Shown here piece after piece: positions 57,159 to 64,000 of a stretch of DNA of 64,000 nt (the first letter of the stretch is position 1; every line of letters begins with the position of its first letter). Origin of the DNA: Pseudoduganella violacea (GTDB taxonomy: Bacteria > Pseudomonadota > Gammaproteobacteria > Burkholderiales > Burkholderiaceae_D); assembly GCF_014191875.1 (NCBI RefSeq), contig NZ_JACHXD010000004.1:310001-374000 (forward strand). The letters are read 5' to 3'. The notes below the pieces were generated by a model. It had not been told where the DNA came from, did no database searches, and worked only from the letters and a program-made list of their open reading frames with translations. The position numbers were made by a program, and so were the translations under genes.

Positions 57159-59030
57159 TTATGCCGCCATGCGTACACTTCCCCTGCAACCGTCCATCAG
57201 GAAGGATAGGCCGACCACTAGCACCAGCTCGCCCTCTGCCGAGCGCGCCGTACCGGTAATGCCTTCCACCGCCAGCGCGGTCATCGGCTTGATCACGAGG
57301 TCGGCGGTGCCGTCCACGGCTTCCACGGCCAGGATGTAAGGTTGCGGCGAATTGACCACGATGCCGACGCGCTCCGAACCGAGTTCGTAGCCCAAGGCGC
57401 CGGCCAGCGAACGCACCGGCAGCGGACGGCCCTGGTCTTTCAGCACCGGCGCGCCGCCCACTTCCATGAAGGTTTCCGGCAGTTCGACCACGCGCTGCAC
57501 CACGGCCATCGGCAGCGCCAGCAAGGCGCCCGAGGTCGACACCAGCATGGTCGGCACGATCGACAGCTCGATCGGCAGGCGGATGGCGAACTTGGTGCCC
57601 TTGCCCAGCGCCGAATCGATGTGGATGGCGCCGCGGTTTTTCTCGACGGCGGTCTTCACCACGTCCATGCCGACGCCGCGGCCGGAGACGGAAGACGCCA
57701 CTTCCTTGGTCGAGAAGCCGGGCAGGAAGACCAGCTGGTAGGACTCTTCGTCGCTCAGGTTGGCGGTCGGCGAGATCAGGCCTTTTTCGGCCGCCTTCTT
57801 GCGCAGGCCGACCGGGTCCATGCCCTTGCCGTCGTCCTGCAGCACGATCATGACGCTATTGGCTTCCTGCCAGGCTTTGAGCGAGATGAAGGCCTTGGCC
57901 GGCTTGCCGGCGGCCAGGCGCACGTCCGGCGCTTCGACACCGTGGTCGAGCGCGTTGCGCAGCATGTGCACCAGCGGGTCGTACAGGCTGTCCACCACCA
58001 CGCGGTCGACTTCGGTCTCCGCGCCCTCGATGGTCAGCTCGACTTCCTTGCCCAGGTCTTTCGCCAGCTCGCGCACCAGGCGCGGGAATTTCTGGAACAG
58101 GCGGCCCACCGGCTGCATGCGGGTGGCCAGGGTGGCGCGCTGCAGTTCGGTGGAATAGCGCGAGGCGCGTTCCAGGGTCTCGGTCAGGGCCGACATCAGG
58201 GAGGCGGCCTGGCCTTCGAACTTGAACTGCTGCAGGCGTTCCAGCAGCACGGCGGCCTGGTTGGCGGCCTGCACCGATTCGCCGGCCACTTCCAGCAGCG
58301 CGTCGAGCTTGACGGCGTCGATGCGGATGCTTTCTTCCTTGGCCGGCGGGGCGTGCGGTTTTTCTTCGCGGGCCGGGGCTTCGCGCTTGGCGATGGCGGC
58401 GGCCGGTGCGGCTTCGGCGGCGGCCGGGGCGACCGCTTCAGCGGCCACGGGCGCGGCGGCAGCGGCCGGCGCGGCGGAGCGGGTGTAGCTGCCGGGCGGC
58501 ATCACCGCCTCGTACATGCCTTCCCAGTCCAGGCCATCGGCCGAGGCCGGGGCGGCGGGCGCGGCAGCCGGCGCGGCAGCGGGAGGAGTCGGCGCGGTGG
58601 CCACGGGCGCTGGCGCCGGGGCGGCGGCCTTGGCCGGGGCTTCGCTCTTGCCTTCGATGGCGTCCTTCAGGATCGCTTCCAAGTCGCCCGGCATGCCGCC
58701 CAGGCTTTCCGGCGCGGCGCCGTTGTTCAGTTCGGCCAGCTGGTCGGCCACGAAGCCGGACGCTTGCAGCGCCGCCTCGATCGACAGCGGCGTGACCGGC
58801 GCGGCGCCGGTGCGCAGCGCGTCGAACAGGTTCTCGGTCAGGTGGCAGGCCGACACCAGGGCGCCCAGGTTCATGAAACCGGCGCCGCCCTTGATGGTGT
58901 GGAAGGAGCGGAAAACCGCGTTCAGTGTTTCTTTATTGTCAGGGTCACGTTCGAGGCGCAGCAGGTGCTCCTCGACGTTGACTGCCAAGTCCATCGCCTC
59001 AACGACGAACTCCTTCAGCATATCGTCCAT
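57159..59030 (-). CDS. cheA: Chemotaxis histidine kinase CheA
   Basis: A 623-residue kinase: HPt domain with phospho-accepting His44 (FRSFHTIKGGAGFMNLG), a long Ala/Pro-rich linker (about 135-240) where a P2 domain would be expected, dimerisation helices (KLDALLEVAGESVQAANQAA), HATPase (MLRNALDHGVEAPD N-box, DDGKGMD, GRGVGMDVVKTAVE) and a CheW-like receptor-coupling domain. No compact P2 domain is visible. The ATG overlaps the cheZ stop by one base. Confidence 0.94.
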   Translation of the reverse strand: MDDMLKEFVVEAMDLAVNVEEHLLRLERDPDNKETLNAVFRSFHTIKGGAGFMNLGALVSACHLTENLFDALRTGAAPVTPLSIEAALQASGFVADQLAELNNGAAPESLGGMPGDLEAILKDAIEGKSEAPAKAAAPAPAPVATAPTPPAAAPAAAPAAPASADGLDWEGMYEAVMPPGSYTRSAAPAAAAAPVAAEAVAPAAAEAAPAAAIAKREAPAREEKPHAPPAKEESIRIDAVKLDALLEVAGESVQAANQAAVLLERLQQFKFEGQAASLMSALTETLERASRYSTELQRATLATRMQPVGRLFQKFPRLVRELAKDLGKEVELTIEGAETEVDRVVVDSLYDPLVHMLRNALDHGVEAPDVRLAAGKPAKAFISLKAWQEANSVMIVLQDDGKGMDPVGLRKKAAEKGLISPTANLSDEESYQLVFLPGFSTKEVASSVSGRGVGMDVVKTAVEKNRGAIHIDSALGKGTKFAIRLPIELSIVPTMLVSTSGALLALPMAVVQRVVELPETFMEVGGAPVLKDQGRPLPVRSLAGALGYELGSERVGIVVNSPQPYILAVEAVDGTADLVIKPMTALAVEGITGTARSAEGELVLVVGLSFLMDGCRGSVRMAA

Positions 59031-59851
59031 TAGAATCCCAGATCGGCAAGCAGATCATCGACACTGTCCTGGCTCAGGGCCACCGTCGGAGCCGACGGGC
59101 CTGTCATCAGGGACACCTCTTTTTGCGCAATCTTCTCGCGCACCTCTACTGGCGCATTGTCGCGCAGCAGCTGGGCCAGTTCCGCTTCCACCGTCTTGGT
59201 GATGACCACGACCTTCTTGATCAGCTGGCCGGTGATGTCCTGGAAGTCCTGGGCCATCATGATTTCCAGCAGACGGGCTTTTTCGGCCTCGGTGGCTTCG
59301 GATACGGCCTGGGCAAAAGCGCGCGAGTCGCCTGCCAGGGTTTTGAATTCGTCGATGCTGAGCTTGCCGGCGAACAGGTCGGCCCAGCGGTCTTCCATTT
59401 CCTTGGATTTTTTCGACAGCACGTCCTGGGCCGGCATGCCGTCGTCCAGGGTGTTGAGCACCTTGTTGGCGGCCTGTTCGGTCAAGCTGGCCACGTATTC
59501 CAGGCGGTCCTGGGCGTCGACGATCTGGGTCGACGCTTCGGTCAGGGCCTTGTCGTAGCCCAGCTCGCGCAGCGAATCGTGCAGCAGGCGCACGATGCCG
59601 CCCAGGCGCTCGAACATCGGCTTGTCGGCCGCGTGGCCCTCGGCCTCGCCGGCCGCTGCGGCCGCCGGCGCAGGCTCAGCGGCGGCGGCGTCGGGCGGTC
59701 GGGTCGAGGAAATTTCGTCGAACAGGCTTTCCAGGTCATCTTCAGCCGCTGCGGCAGGAGCCGGGGCCGGGGCCGGAGCAGGAGCGGCTGTGGCGCGTTG
59801 CGCGGACACTTCTTCAAATAAGGCGTCGAAATCATCAGCGGCGTCGGTCAT
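59030..59851 (-). CDS. cheZ: CheZ-family phosphatase of CheY
   Basis: A 273-residue protein: the four-helix CheZ core with active-site helix MMAQDFQDITGQLIKKVV near residue 200 (Asp and Gln of DFQDITGQ), and the C-terminal CheY-tethering peptide QDSVDDLLADLGF. The first 70 residues are unusual: two similar acidic peptides, DDFDALFEEVSAQ and DDLESLFDEISST, separated by Ala/Pro linkers. CheZ stops CheY signalling. No cheY is adjacent; cheA follows directly. Confidence 0.93.
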   Translation of the reverse strand: MTDAADDFDALFEEVSAQRATAAPAPAPAPAPAAAAEDDLESLFDEISSTRPPDAAAAEPAPAAAAAGEAEGHAADKPMFERLGGIVRLLHDSLRELGYDKALTEASTQIVDAQDRLEYVASLTEQAANKVLNTLDDGMPAQDVLSKKSKEMEDRWADLFAGKLSIDEFKTLAGDSRAFAQAVSEATEAEKARLLEIMMAQDFQDITGQLIKKVVVITKTVEAELAQLLRDNAPVEVREKIAQKEVSLMTGPSAPTVALSQDSVDDLLADLGF

Positions 59852-60234
59852 AATTCCTGCTTCTCCATGTAAAAAATTGCTGCCTAAACTGCTGCCCGGC
59901 GCAATCGTAGATGACGCCTGGCAATATTACCGCATTTACGCGAGTGTAGCAGGGCGCGCCCCCCTTGTTCAATCTCCCTTAGGGAAAAGAAAGGCAAAGC
60001 CGCAGCGCGAACGCAAAAGCCGGACTTTCTGTTGTATTTGGGGATACTAGCATTGCTGCCCCTCGGCCGGCCACAAATCTATCCATGGCGACAACAAATG
60101 CGGCATAAATGTCGGCGGCCGCCCGCCCCTGTCGCTTCCTGGTGCTTTCTTGATCTACATCAAGTCTTTGCATCCAGACAATATGCAAAATCAGACTACA
60201 ATGAAGTGGGAAGGGCTTTCACAAGGAGAGTGAT
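59852..60234. other. 383-base intergenic region between cheZ and the stress protein
   Basis: Divergent promoter region. Its right half holds the FNR box (60150-60163) and possible -10 elements CAAAAT (60186-60191) and TACAAT (60197-60202) for the stress-protein gene. Its left half should carry the cheZ-cheA promoter; I saw no convincing element, gene or repeat there. Confidence 0.6.
60150..60163 (+). promoter_or_regulatory. FNR/ANR box
   Basis: TTGATCTACATCAA matches the TTGAT-N4-ATCAA FNR consensus at every fixed base. Its centre is 41 bases before position 60198, where a start driven by CAAAAT (60186-60191) would fall, the class II activator position. It implies oxygen-limited induction of the stress-protein gene. 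Confidence 0.88.
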
Positions 60235-60702
60235 ATGTGCCGCAAAATCCTGATCACGACCGACGGTTCGGCCGTGTCCCGCATGACTGCCTGCGCCGGC
60301 GTCTCCTTCGCCCAGCAGATGGGCGCCGAGGCGCTGGTGCTGTTCGTCGCGCCCGAATACCAGTACCCGATCTATGTCGAAATCATTCCGCCCAGCTATC
60401 CCAGCGAGGAGGAATACCGCGCCGCGATGGAGCGCGCCGGCAGCGAGCATGTGCAACCCATCCTCGACGCCTGCGCCAAGAAGGCGGTGCGGGCCGAGGG
60501 CATGACCGCCTTTGCCGAGAGCGCCGCGCTGAAAATCATCGACGTGGCGGCGCGCCATGGCTGCGACCTGATCTTCATCGGCTCGCACGGGCGCAGCGGC
60601 TGGGGCCAGCTGCTGCTGGGCAGCGTCACCAACAAGGTGCTGTCGCATACGCGCATACCGGTCCTGGTGCACCGCCTGGTCAAGGAACCGCTGCCCGACT
60701 AG
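60235..60702 (+). CDS. Universal stress protein (UspA family)
   Basis: A 155-residue single-domain Usp: MCRKILITTDGSAVSRM opening and the ATP-binding signature GSHGRSGWGQLLLGSVTNKVL near residue 120. ATP-binding members help cells survive stress and hypoxia. AAGGAG precedes the ATG. The FNR box 72 bases upstream suggests induction under low oxygen. A response-regulator gene follows 83 bases later on the same strand. Confidence 0.94.
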   Translation: MCRKILITTDGSAVSRMTACAGVSFAQQMGAEALVLFVAPEYQYPIYVEIIPPSYPSEEEYRAAMERAGSEHVQPILDACAKKAVRAEGMTAFAESAALKIIDVAARHGCDLIFIGSHGRSGWGQLLLGSVTNKVLSHTRIPVLVHRLVKEPLPD

Positions 60703-60785
60703 GGGCGGCCCATCCTTACAAAAAAAGCAAGCTCCCGCGGGAGTTCGTAGTAGTATTTTCCCTTTTTCCGCCAAAACCCATTGCC

Positions 60786-61430
60786 ATGATCAGAATAGTC
60801 ATCGCCGACGACCACACCATTATGCGCGAAGGCCTGAAGCGCATCCTCGACGGCGCCGAGGATATAGAAATCGTGGGCGAAGCCATCGACGGCTTCGAAG
60901 TGCTGAACCGCGTGCGCCAGGGCGGCTTCGACCTGCTACTGCTGGACTTGTCGATGCCGGGCCGCAGCGGCGTCGACCTGATCCGCCAGATCCGCAGCGA
61001 AGCGCCCAAGCTGGCCATCCTCATCCTCACCATGCACGAGGAGGAGCAGTACGCGGTGCGCGCCATCCGCGCCGGCGCCCAGGGGTATCTGACCAAGGAG
61101 AGCGCCGGCACGCAGCTGGTGGGCGCCATCCACAAGGTCGCCTCGGGCCGGCCCTACATCAGCACCGAAGTGGCCGAGCAGCTCGCGCTCAACATCATGA
61201 CGCCCAACGAGAGCTTGCTGCACAAACAGTTGTCGGACCGCGAGTTCGAAGTGTTCTCGCTGCTGGTGGCCGGCAAGTCGATCACCGACATCGGCAACAG
61301 CCTGCACCTGAGCGTGAAAACCGTGAGCACGCACAAGACGCGCATCATGCAGAAGATGGGCATGGGCTCCTTGTCGGAGATGGTGCAGTATGCCGTGGCG
61401 CACCGGCTGCTGTCCCCATTCGGCAGCTAA
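60786..61430 (+). CDS. NarL/FixJ family response regulator
   Basis: A 214-residue response regulator: receiver domain with IADDH, phosphorylatable Asp54 (LLLLDLSMPG) and Lys near 106 (GYLTKES), then a LuxR-type helix-turn-helix (LSDREFEVFSLLVAGKSITD, LSVKTVSTHKTRIMQKMG). No histidine kinase gene is adjacent, so its partner lies elsewhere. Placement between an FNR-controlled stress gene and an FNR-family regulator suggests a role in respiratory or stress control (inference). Confidence 0.94.
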   Translation: MIRIVIADDHTIMREGLKRILDGAEDIEIVGEAIDGFEVLNRVRQGGFDLLLLDLSMPGRSGVDLIRQIRSEAPKLAILILTMHEEEQYAVRAIRAGAQGYLTKESAGTQLVGAIHKVASGRPYISTEVAEQLALNIMTPNESLLHKQLSDREFEVFSLLVAGKSITDIGNSLHLSVKTVSTHKTRIMQKMGMGSLSEMVQYAVAHRLLSPFGS

Positions 61431-61446
61431 GTCCGGTTCCGCCCGC

Positions 61447-61470
61447 GCGGCCGGACGCCCGTCCGGCCGC
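61447..61470 (+). other. GC-rich hairpin after the response regulator
   Basis: GCGGCCGGAC and GTCCGGCCGC form a perfect 10-bp stem closed by GCCC, 16 bases past the stop codon. No T run follows. Further on, TAGGAATACTCCTA (61495-61508) is a small inverted repeat containing TACTCCT, which fits the NarL heptamer pattern TACYYMT. Confidence 0.5.
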
Positions 61471-61699
61471 GCTTCCCGCCCCACTAGGAATACTCCTACC
61501 CGCCTGCGCCAGCTCCTACGCCATATTCAGCACCCGCTGATATCAATTGTCGGGTCGTGTTGGCATACTGAAACCAAGCTAAAGTTTCCAGTAGGCCATA
61601 GGCTTCTGGTCAGCGAACAAGAACACTTTCCGCCGCCCCAGGGCAGCGGTCCAAGTCCCGATTCAGCTTCATTGCCTTGCCGTGCTACAGGAGATAAGC

Positions 61700-62569
61700 A
61701 TGTTCTCTACGCCCATGTCCGAGCTTCGCCCCGCCGTGTCGGCTTCATCCTCGATGGAAGCTGGCCGCCAGCGCCAAGGTCGGCTCTGGTCCAATATGAA
61801 GGAAGTCTGCGAGCTGCTGCATCTGCCCGCCATCAGCACGCTCAATGCGGAAGAGCTGCTGTTCCAGCATGTCCAATTCAAGACCGGACAGCGCATCCAT
61901 ACTATCGGCCAAAGCTTCGATACCCTGTACATCGTCAATTCGGGCTTCCTGAAAACCGTCCTCATCGACGAATTCGGCAATGAGCAAGTGCTGAGCTTCC
62001 CGATGAAGGGCGACCTGCTCGGCGTCGACGGCATCCATAGCCGCCACTACACCTCGGAGGCGGTGGCGCTGTCGGACTGCGACCTGATCCTGCTGCCCTT
62101 CAAGAAACTGACCGCGCTCAGCCGCGCGCACCTGGAACTGGAAAACATGCTGTACGGCGTGATGAGCCGCGAACTGGTGCGCGAGCAAGCCATGATCGGC
62201 ATGCTGGGCGCGCTCAGCGCCGAAGCGCGCGTGGCGCGTTTCCTGGTCTCGCTGTCGGAGCGCTTTGCCCAGATGGGGTATTCGAGCAAGCTGTTCAACC
62301 TGCGCATGACGCGCCATGAAATCGGCAGCTACCTGGGCCTGACGCTGGAAACGGTCAGCCGCACGCTGTCGGCCTTCAATGAAATCGGCATGATCAGCGT
62401 CGACCAGCGCACCATCGGCATCAAGGACGCCGAAGCGCTGCGCTCGCTGCGCCGTCTGCCGCCCTCGCGCACGCGCGGCAAGAGCGTGCAGGCGCGCCTG
62501 CGCGCCACGGCGCGCGCCGAACCGGCCACCGCCGAACTGCCGGCCGAACCGCTGCTGGCCGCCTACTGA
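61700..62569 (+). CDS. Crp/Fnr family regulator with incomplete FNR cysteine set
   Basis: A 289-residue regulator: cyclic-nucleotide-binding fold (residues about 50-165) and a Crp-type winged helix (MTRHEIGSYLGLTLETVSRTL). The recognition helix ETVSR has the Glu-x-x-Ser-Arg pattern of FNR, so it should read TTGAT-N4-ATCAA sites. Only two cysteines are visible (Cys37 in VCELLHLP and Cys127 in LSDCDLI), where FNR uses four for its oxygen-sensing cluster. The C-terminal 40 residues are a basic, Ala-rich extension. Start 61700 has AGGAG upstream. Confidence 0.9.
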   Translation: MFSTPMSELRPAVSASSSMEAGRQRQGRLWSNMKEVCELLHLPAISTLNAEELLFQHVQFKTGQRIHTIGQSFDTLYIVNSGFLKTVLIDEFGNEQVLSFPMKGDLLGVDGIHSRHYTSEAVALSDCDLILLPFKKLTALSRAHLELENMLYGVMSRELVREQAMIGMLGALSAEARVARFLVSLSERFAQMGYSSKLFNLRMTRHEIGSYLGLTLETVSRTLSAFNEIGMISVDQRTIGIKDAEALRSLRRLPPSRTRGKSVQARLRATARAEPATAELPAEPLLAAY

Positions 62570-62604
62570 TTTCCCCTGCATTACTCTCGTTTCACCCAGC
62601 GTTT

Positions 62605-62629
62605 GGCCCGCTTCGGCGGGCCTTTTTTT
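62605..62629 (+). terminator. Rho-independent terminator after the FNR-family gene
   Basis: GGCCCGC and GCGGGCC form a 7-bp stem closed by a stable TTCG loop, followed directly by seven Ts. Confidence 0.96.
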
Positions 62630-62700
62630 ATCCCGTGCAAAAAAGTGACTTTCACATGTCAAAAAGCACTTGCATTTCTGGCAGCGGCAGCTAATAATGC

Positions 62701-62720
62701 AAATGCGAATCATTCTTATT
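62701..62720 (+). promoter_or_regulatory. Candidate Fur box before hemP
   Basis: TGCGAATCATTCTTA (62704-62718) matches the 7-1-7 Fur motif TGATAATNATTATCA at about ten of fifteen positions and keeps the central AAT-C-ATT. It lies 17 bases before the hemP ATG, suited to iron repression. Confidence 0.75.
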
Positions 62721-62734
62721 TAAGGAAAAACTTC

Positions 62735-62917
62735 ATGCACACCAGCCCATCGCCCGCCATCCGCCCGACCGTTGCCGCTCCCGCCGTTGCCCAACCGGTG
62801 CGCCGCCTGACCACCGCCGGCCTGATGCAGGACCAGCGCGAAGTCGAGATCGAACATGCCGGCCGCATCTACCGCTTGCGCATCACCCAGCTCAATAAAC
62901 TGATTCTGACCGCTTAA
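62735..62917 (+). CDS. hemP: Hemin uptake protein HemP
   Basis: A 60-residue HemP: a disordered Pro/Ala N-terminus, then VEIEHAGRIYRLRITQLNKLILTA, the conserved family core (I-x-H-x-G-x-x-YRLR...NKLILT). HemP proteins are needed for haem or siderophore uptake in several betaproteobacteria, possibly as regulators. ATG 62735 has AAGGAAAAA upstream; the longer frame would cross the Fur box. No haem receptor gene is seen downstream within the window. Confidence 0.9.
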   Translation: MHTSPSPAIRPTVAAPAVAQPVRRLTTAGLMQDQREVEIEHAGRIYRLRITQLNKLILTA

Positions 62918-62985
62918 ATCCCCGACAGCCCCAGCCAGCCAAGCCATCCGCGCGCGCCAGCCACACCGACCCGAGGAGTGCCCCG

Positions 62986-63330
62986 ATGGCCATCGACCGT
63001 ACCGATCCGATTTTTCTCGCGCCTCAGAAAGGCCAGCATCCCGAACTGATGCTGTCCGCGGTGCTGCACCTGATGTCGCATTACACGTCCAGCGCCAATG
63101 ACAGCGGCGCCTGCGTGAAGCTGGCGTCCGTCATCGAACGCCACCTCAAGGCCCTGGCCAGCCTGCCCGACCTGGCGCCCGTGCTGAGCGCCACCTGCCA
63201 GCAGCTGTCCGAACAGTGGGCCGCCGTGGTCGAGCGCTCCCTGCCCCCGCCCCAGCCGGCCAAGGAGGAATCGACCTTCCTCAGCCGCATCATGGCGCGC
63301 GGCCGCGGCAGCGCCCAAGCCGCCTGCTAA
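62986..63330 (+). CDS. Small protein of unknown function downstream of hemP
   Basis: A 114-residue soluble protein with no signal peptide. HPELMLSAVLHLMSHY and KLASVIERHLKALASLP suggest helices, followed by ATCQQLSEQWAAVVE and a Pro-rich, basic C-terminus. I do not recognise a named domain. It follows hemP by 68 bases and precedes the last gene by 15, with GAGGAG before its ATG, so it is probably part of the same iron-regulated unit. Confidence 0.75.
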   Translation: MAIDRTDPIFLAPQKGQHPELMLSAVLHLMSHYTSSANDSGACVKLASVIERHLKALASLPDLAPVLSATCQQLSEQWAAVVERSLPPPQPAKEESTFLSRIMARGRGSAQAAC

Positions 63331-63345
63331 GCGGAGCCAGCGAGC

Positions 63346-64000
63346 ATGTGCGATAAACACCAACTGCCAGCCGCGCCGGCCGAGGCCCAAACCTCGCGCC
63401 GCCGCCGCATCTGGGAACTGGGTCATACCTGCCACTGTCCGCTGGTGGGCGTGGGCCTGCCCTTGGCCGTCCTGCGCAAGCTGGTGGGCAAGATCACGGG
63501 CGGCAAGGTATTGGCCGACGATTACGAAATCCACGTCGGCACGGTCAGCGAATGCGGCACGCGCAACAAGCTGTCGGAAGCGGTGCAAAAAGAGTTGGAA
63601 CGGCGCTACGCGGCCGTCTTGCTGCGTTTTCGCGCCGCCAAATGCACCGAGCAGCTCGCCGAGCTGTGGCGTGCCGCCGTCGCCAATGGCGATGTGGCGG
63701 GCGCCTTCTGGGCCGGCCTGACCCATCCGCGCTGCAGCACCGAGCTGGAAGAAAGAATGTGCCGCGACCTGCACATGATCCAGCACCAGGCGGGCGCCTG
63801 CGTGCGCGCCGACCTCAACCGCTTTAACAGCACCCTCGAAGAAAATACGCGCCAGGCGCGCGAAATCGTCCGTCTGCAGCAGCGCAGCGCCGCCGTGCAG
63901 CTGGAACGCACGGCCGAGCAGGAACAGCAGGCCAGCCAGCTGATGCAGCTGCGCGCCCAACTCGTGGGCCGCGACAGCATCATCGACTCGCTGCGCAGCG
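63346..64000 (+). CDS. Possible DUF2325-type protein, 3' end outside window
   Basis: The frame opens at ATG 63346 and runs off the right edge (218 residues visible). It starts MCDKHQLPAAPAEAQTSRRR, then RIWELGHTCHCPLVGVGLPL, a Cys-His-Cys motif in a hydrophobic segment, and continues helical with several cysteines (SECGTRN, AAKCTEQL, HPRCSTEL). The last 60 residues are a coiled coil (REIVRLQQRSAAVQLERTAE). The N-terminal pattern recalls proteins whose C-terminus is DUF2325, but that domain would lie outside the window. Overlap with the hemP unit suggests iron control. Confidence 0.65.
   Translation, partial: MCDKHQLPAAPAEAQTSRRRRIWELGHTCHCPLVGVGLPLAVLRKLVGKITGGKVLADDYEIHVGTVSECGTRNKLSEAVQKELERRYAAVLLRFRAAKCTEQLAELWRAAVANGDVAGAFWAGLTHPRCSTELEERMCRDLHMIQHQAGACVRADLNRFNSTLEENTRQAREIVRLQQRSAAVQLERTAEQEQQASQLMQLRAQLVGRDSIIDSLRS

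Noticed and set aside
61495..61508. NarL-type binding site near the response regulator
   Set aside because: TACTCCT fits the loose heptamer consensus, but one short match in GC-rich DNA is not enough to list as an operator.

Overview
The window is a GC-rich, densely coded bacterial chromosome segment. It reads as a betaproteobacterium of the Oxalobacteraceae (Massilia/Duganella/Janthinobacterium-like). Evidence for this is the order leuC-entericidin-leuD-leuB-asd-fimV-truA-trpF-trpB-trpA-accD-folC-SPOR-cvpA-purF, the rpsF-priB-rpsR-rplI-dnaB block, a PEP-CTERM protein, a PriB of the Neisseria/Burkholderiales type, and several environmental signalling genes. No rRNA, tRNA, prophage, insertion sequence or CRISPR array was seen.

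Region 1 (1-14160) is accessory and stress-related. It holds a PIN-PhoH ATPase cut by the left edge, a mazEF toxin-antitoxin pair running into a DUF4349 lipoprotein, and a TetR regulator coupled to a haloalkane dehalogenase. A LysR/GST unit lies divergent from an azoreductase. A copper-efflux set (copZ; copA-cueR) is spread over 9 kb but carries matching 19-bp-spacer CueR-type promoters. A TonB-dependent receptor sits behind a cobalamin riboswitch.

Region 2 (14177-30520) is the most unusual part. It is a surface/signalling island: a two-partner secretion pair (a 1839-residue TpsA exoprotein and its TpsB transporter), a FecR-domain periplasmic protein overlapping tpsA, and a stand-alone half-barrel protein related to the C-terminus of TpsB. 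Next come a CHASE2-class III nucleotide cyclase coupled to a GAF-HD-GYP phosphodiesterase and, divergently, an MBL-fold hydrolase followed by a GAF-fused GspE/PilB-type ATPase. The layout suggests cyclic-nucleotide control of a secreted surface protein; that link is inference.

Region 3 (30513-59851) is mostly housekeeping: phosphate uptake (pit-DUF47), replication and ribosome genes (dnaB, rplI, rpsR, priB, rpsF), lexA with an SOS box, then the long methionine/purine/fatty-acid/tryptophan/leucine run on the minus strand, fimV, and a cheZ-cheA pair. Three intergenic gaps in this stretch carry members of one palindromic repeat family.

Region 4 (59852-64000) looks like oxygen and iron regulation. 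A universal stress protein sits behind a perfect FNR box, followed by a NarL-type response regulator, an FNR/CRP-family regulator with only two cysteines, and a Fur-box-preceded hemP with two poorly known genes, the last cut by the right edge.

Several start codons were moved from the longest ORF on the basis of ribosome binding sites and family N-termini (DUF4349 GTG, mazE, copZ, TonB receptor, HD-GYP, DUF47, dnaB, lexA, folC, trpB, truA TTG, fimV, hemP). For priB a CTG start is proposed.
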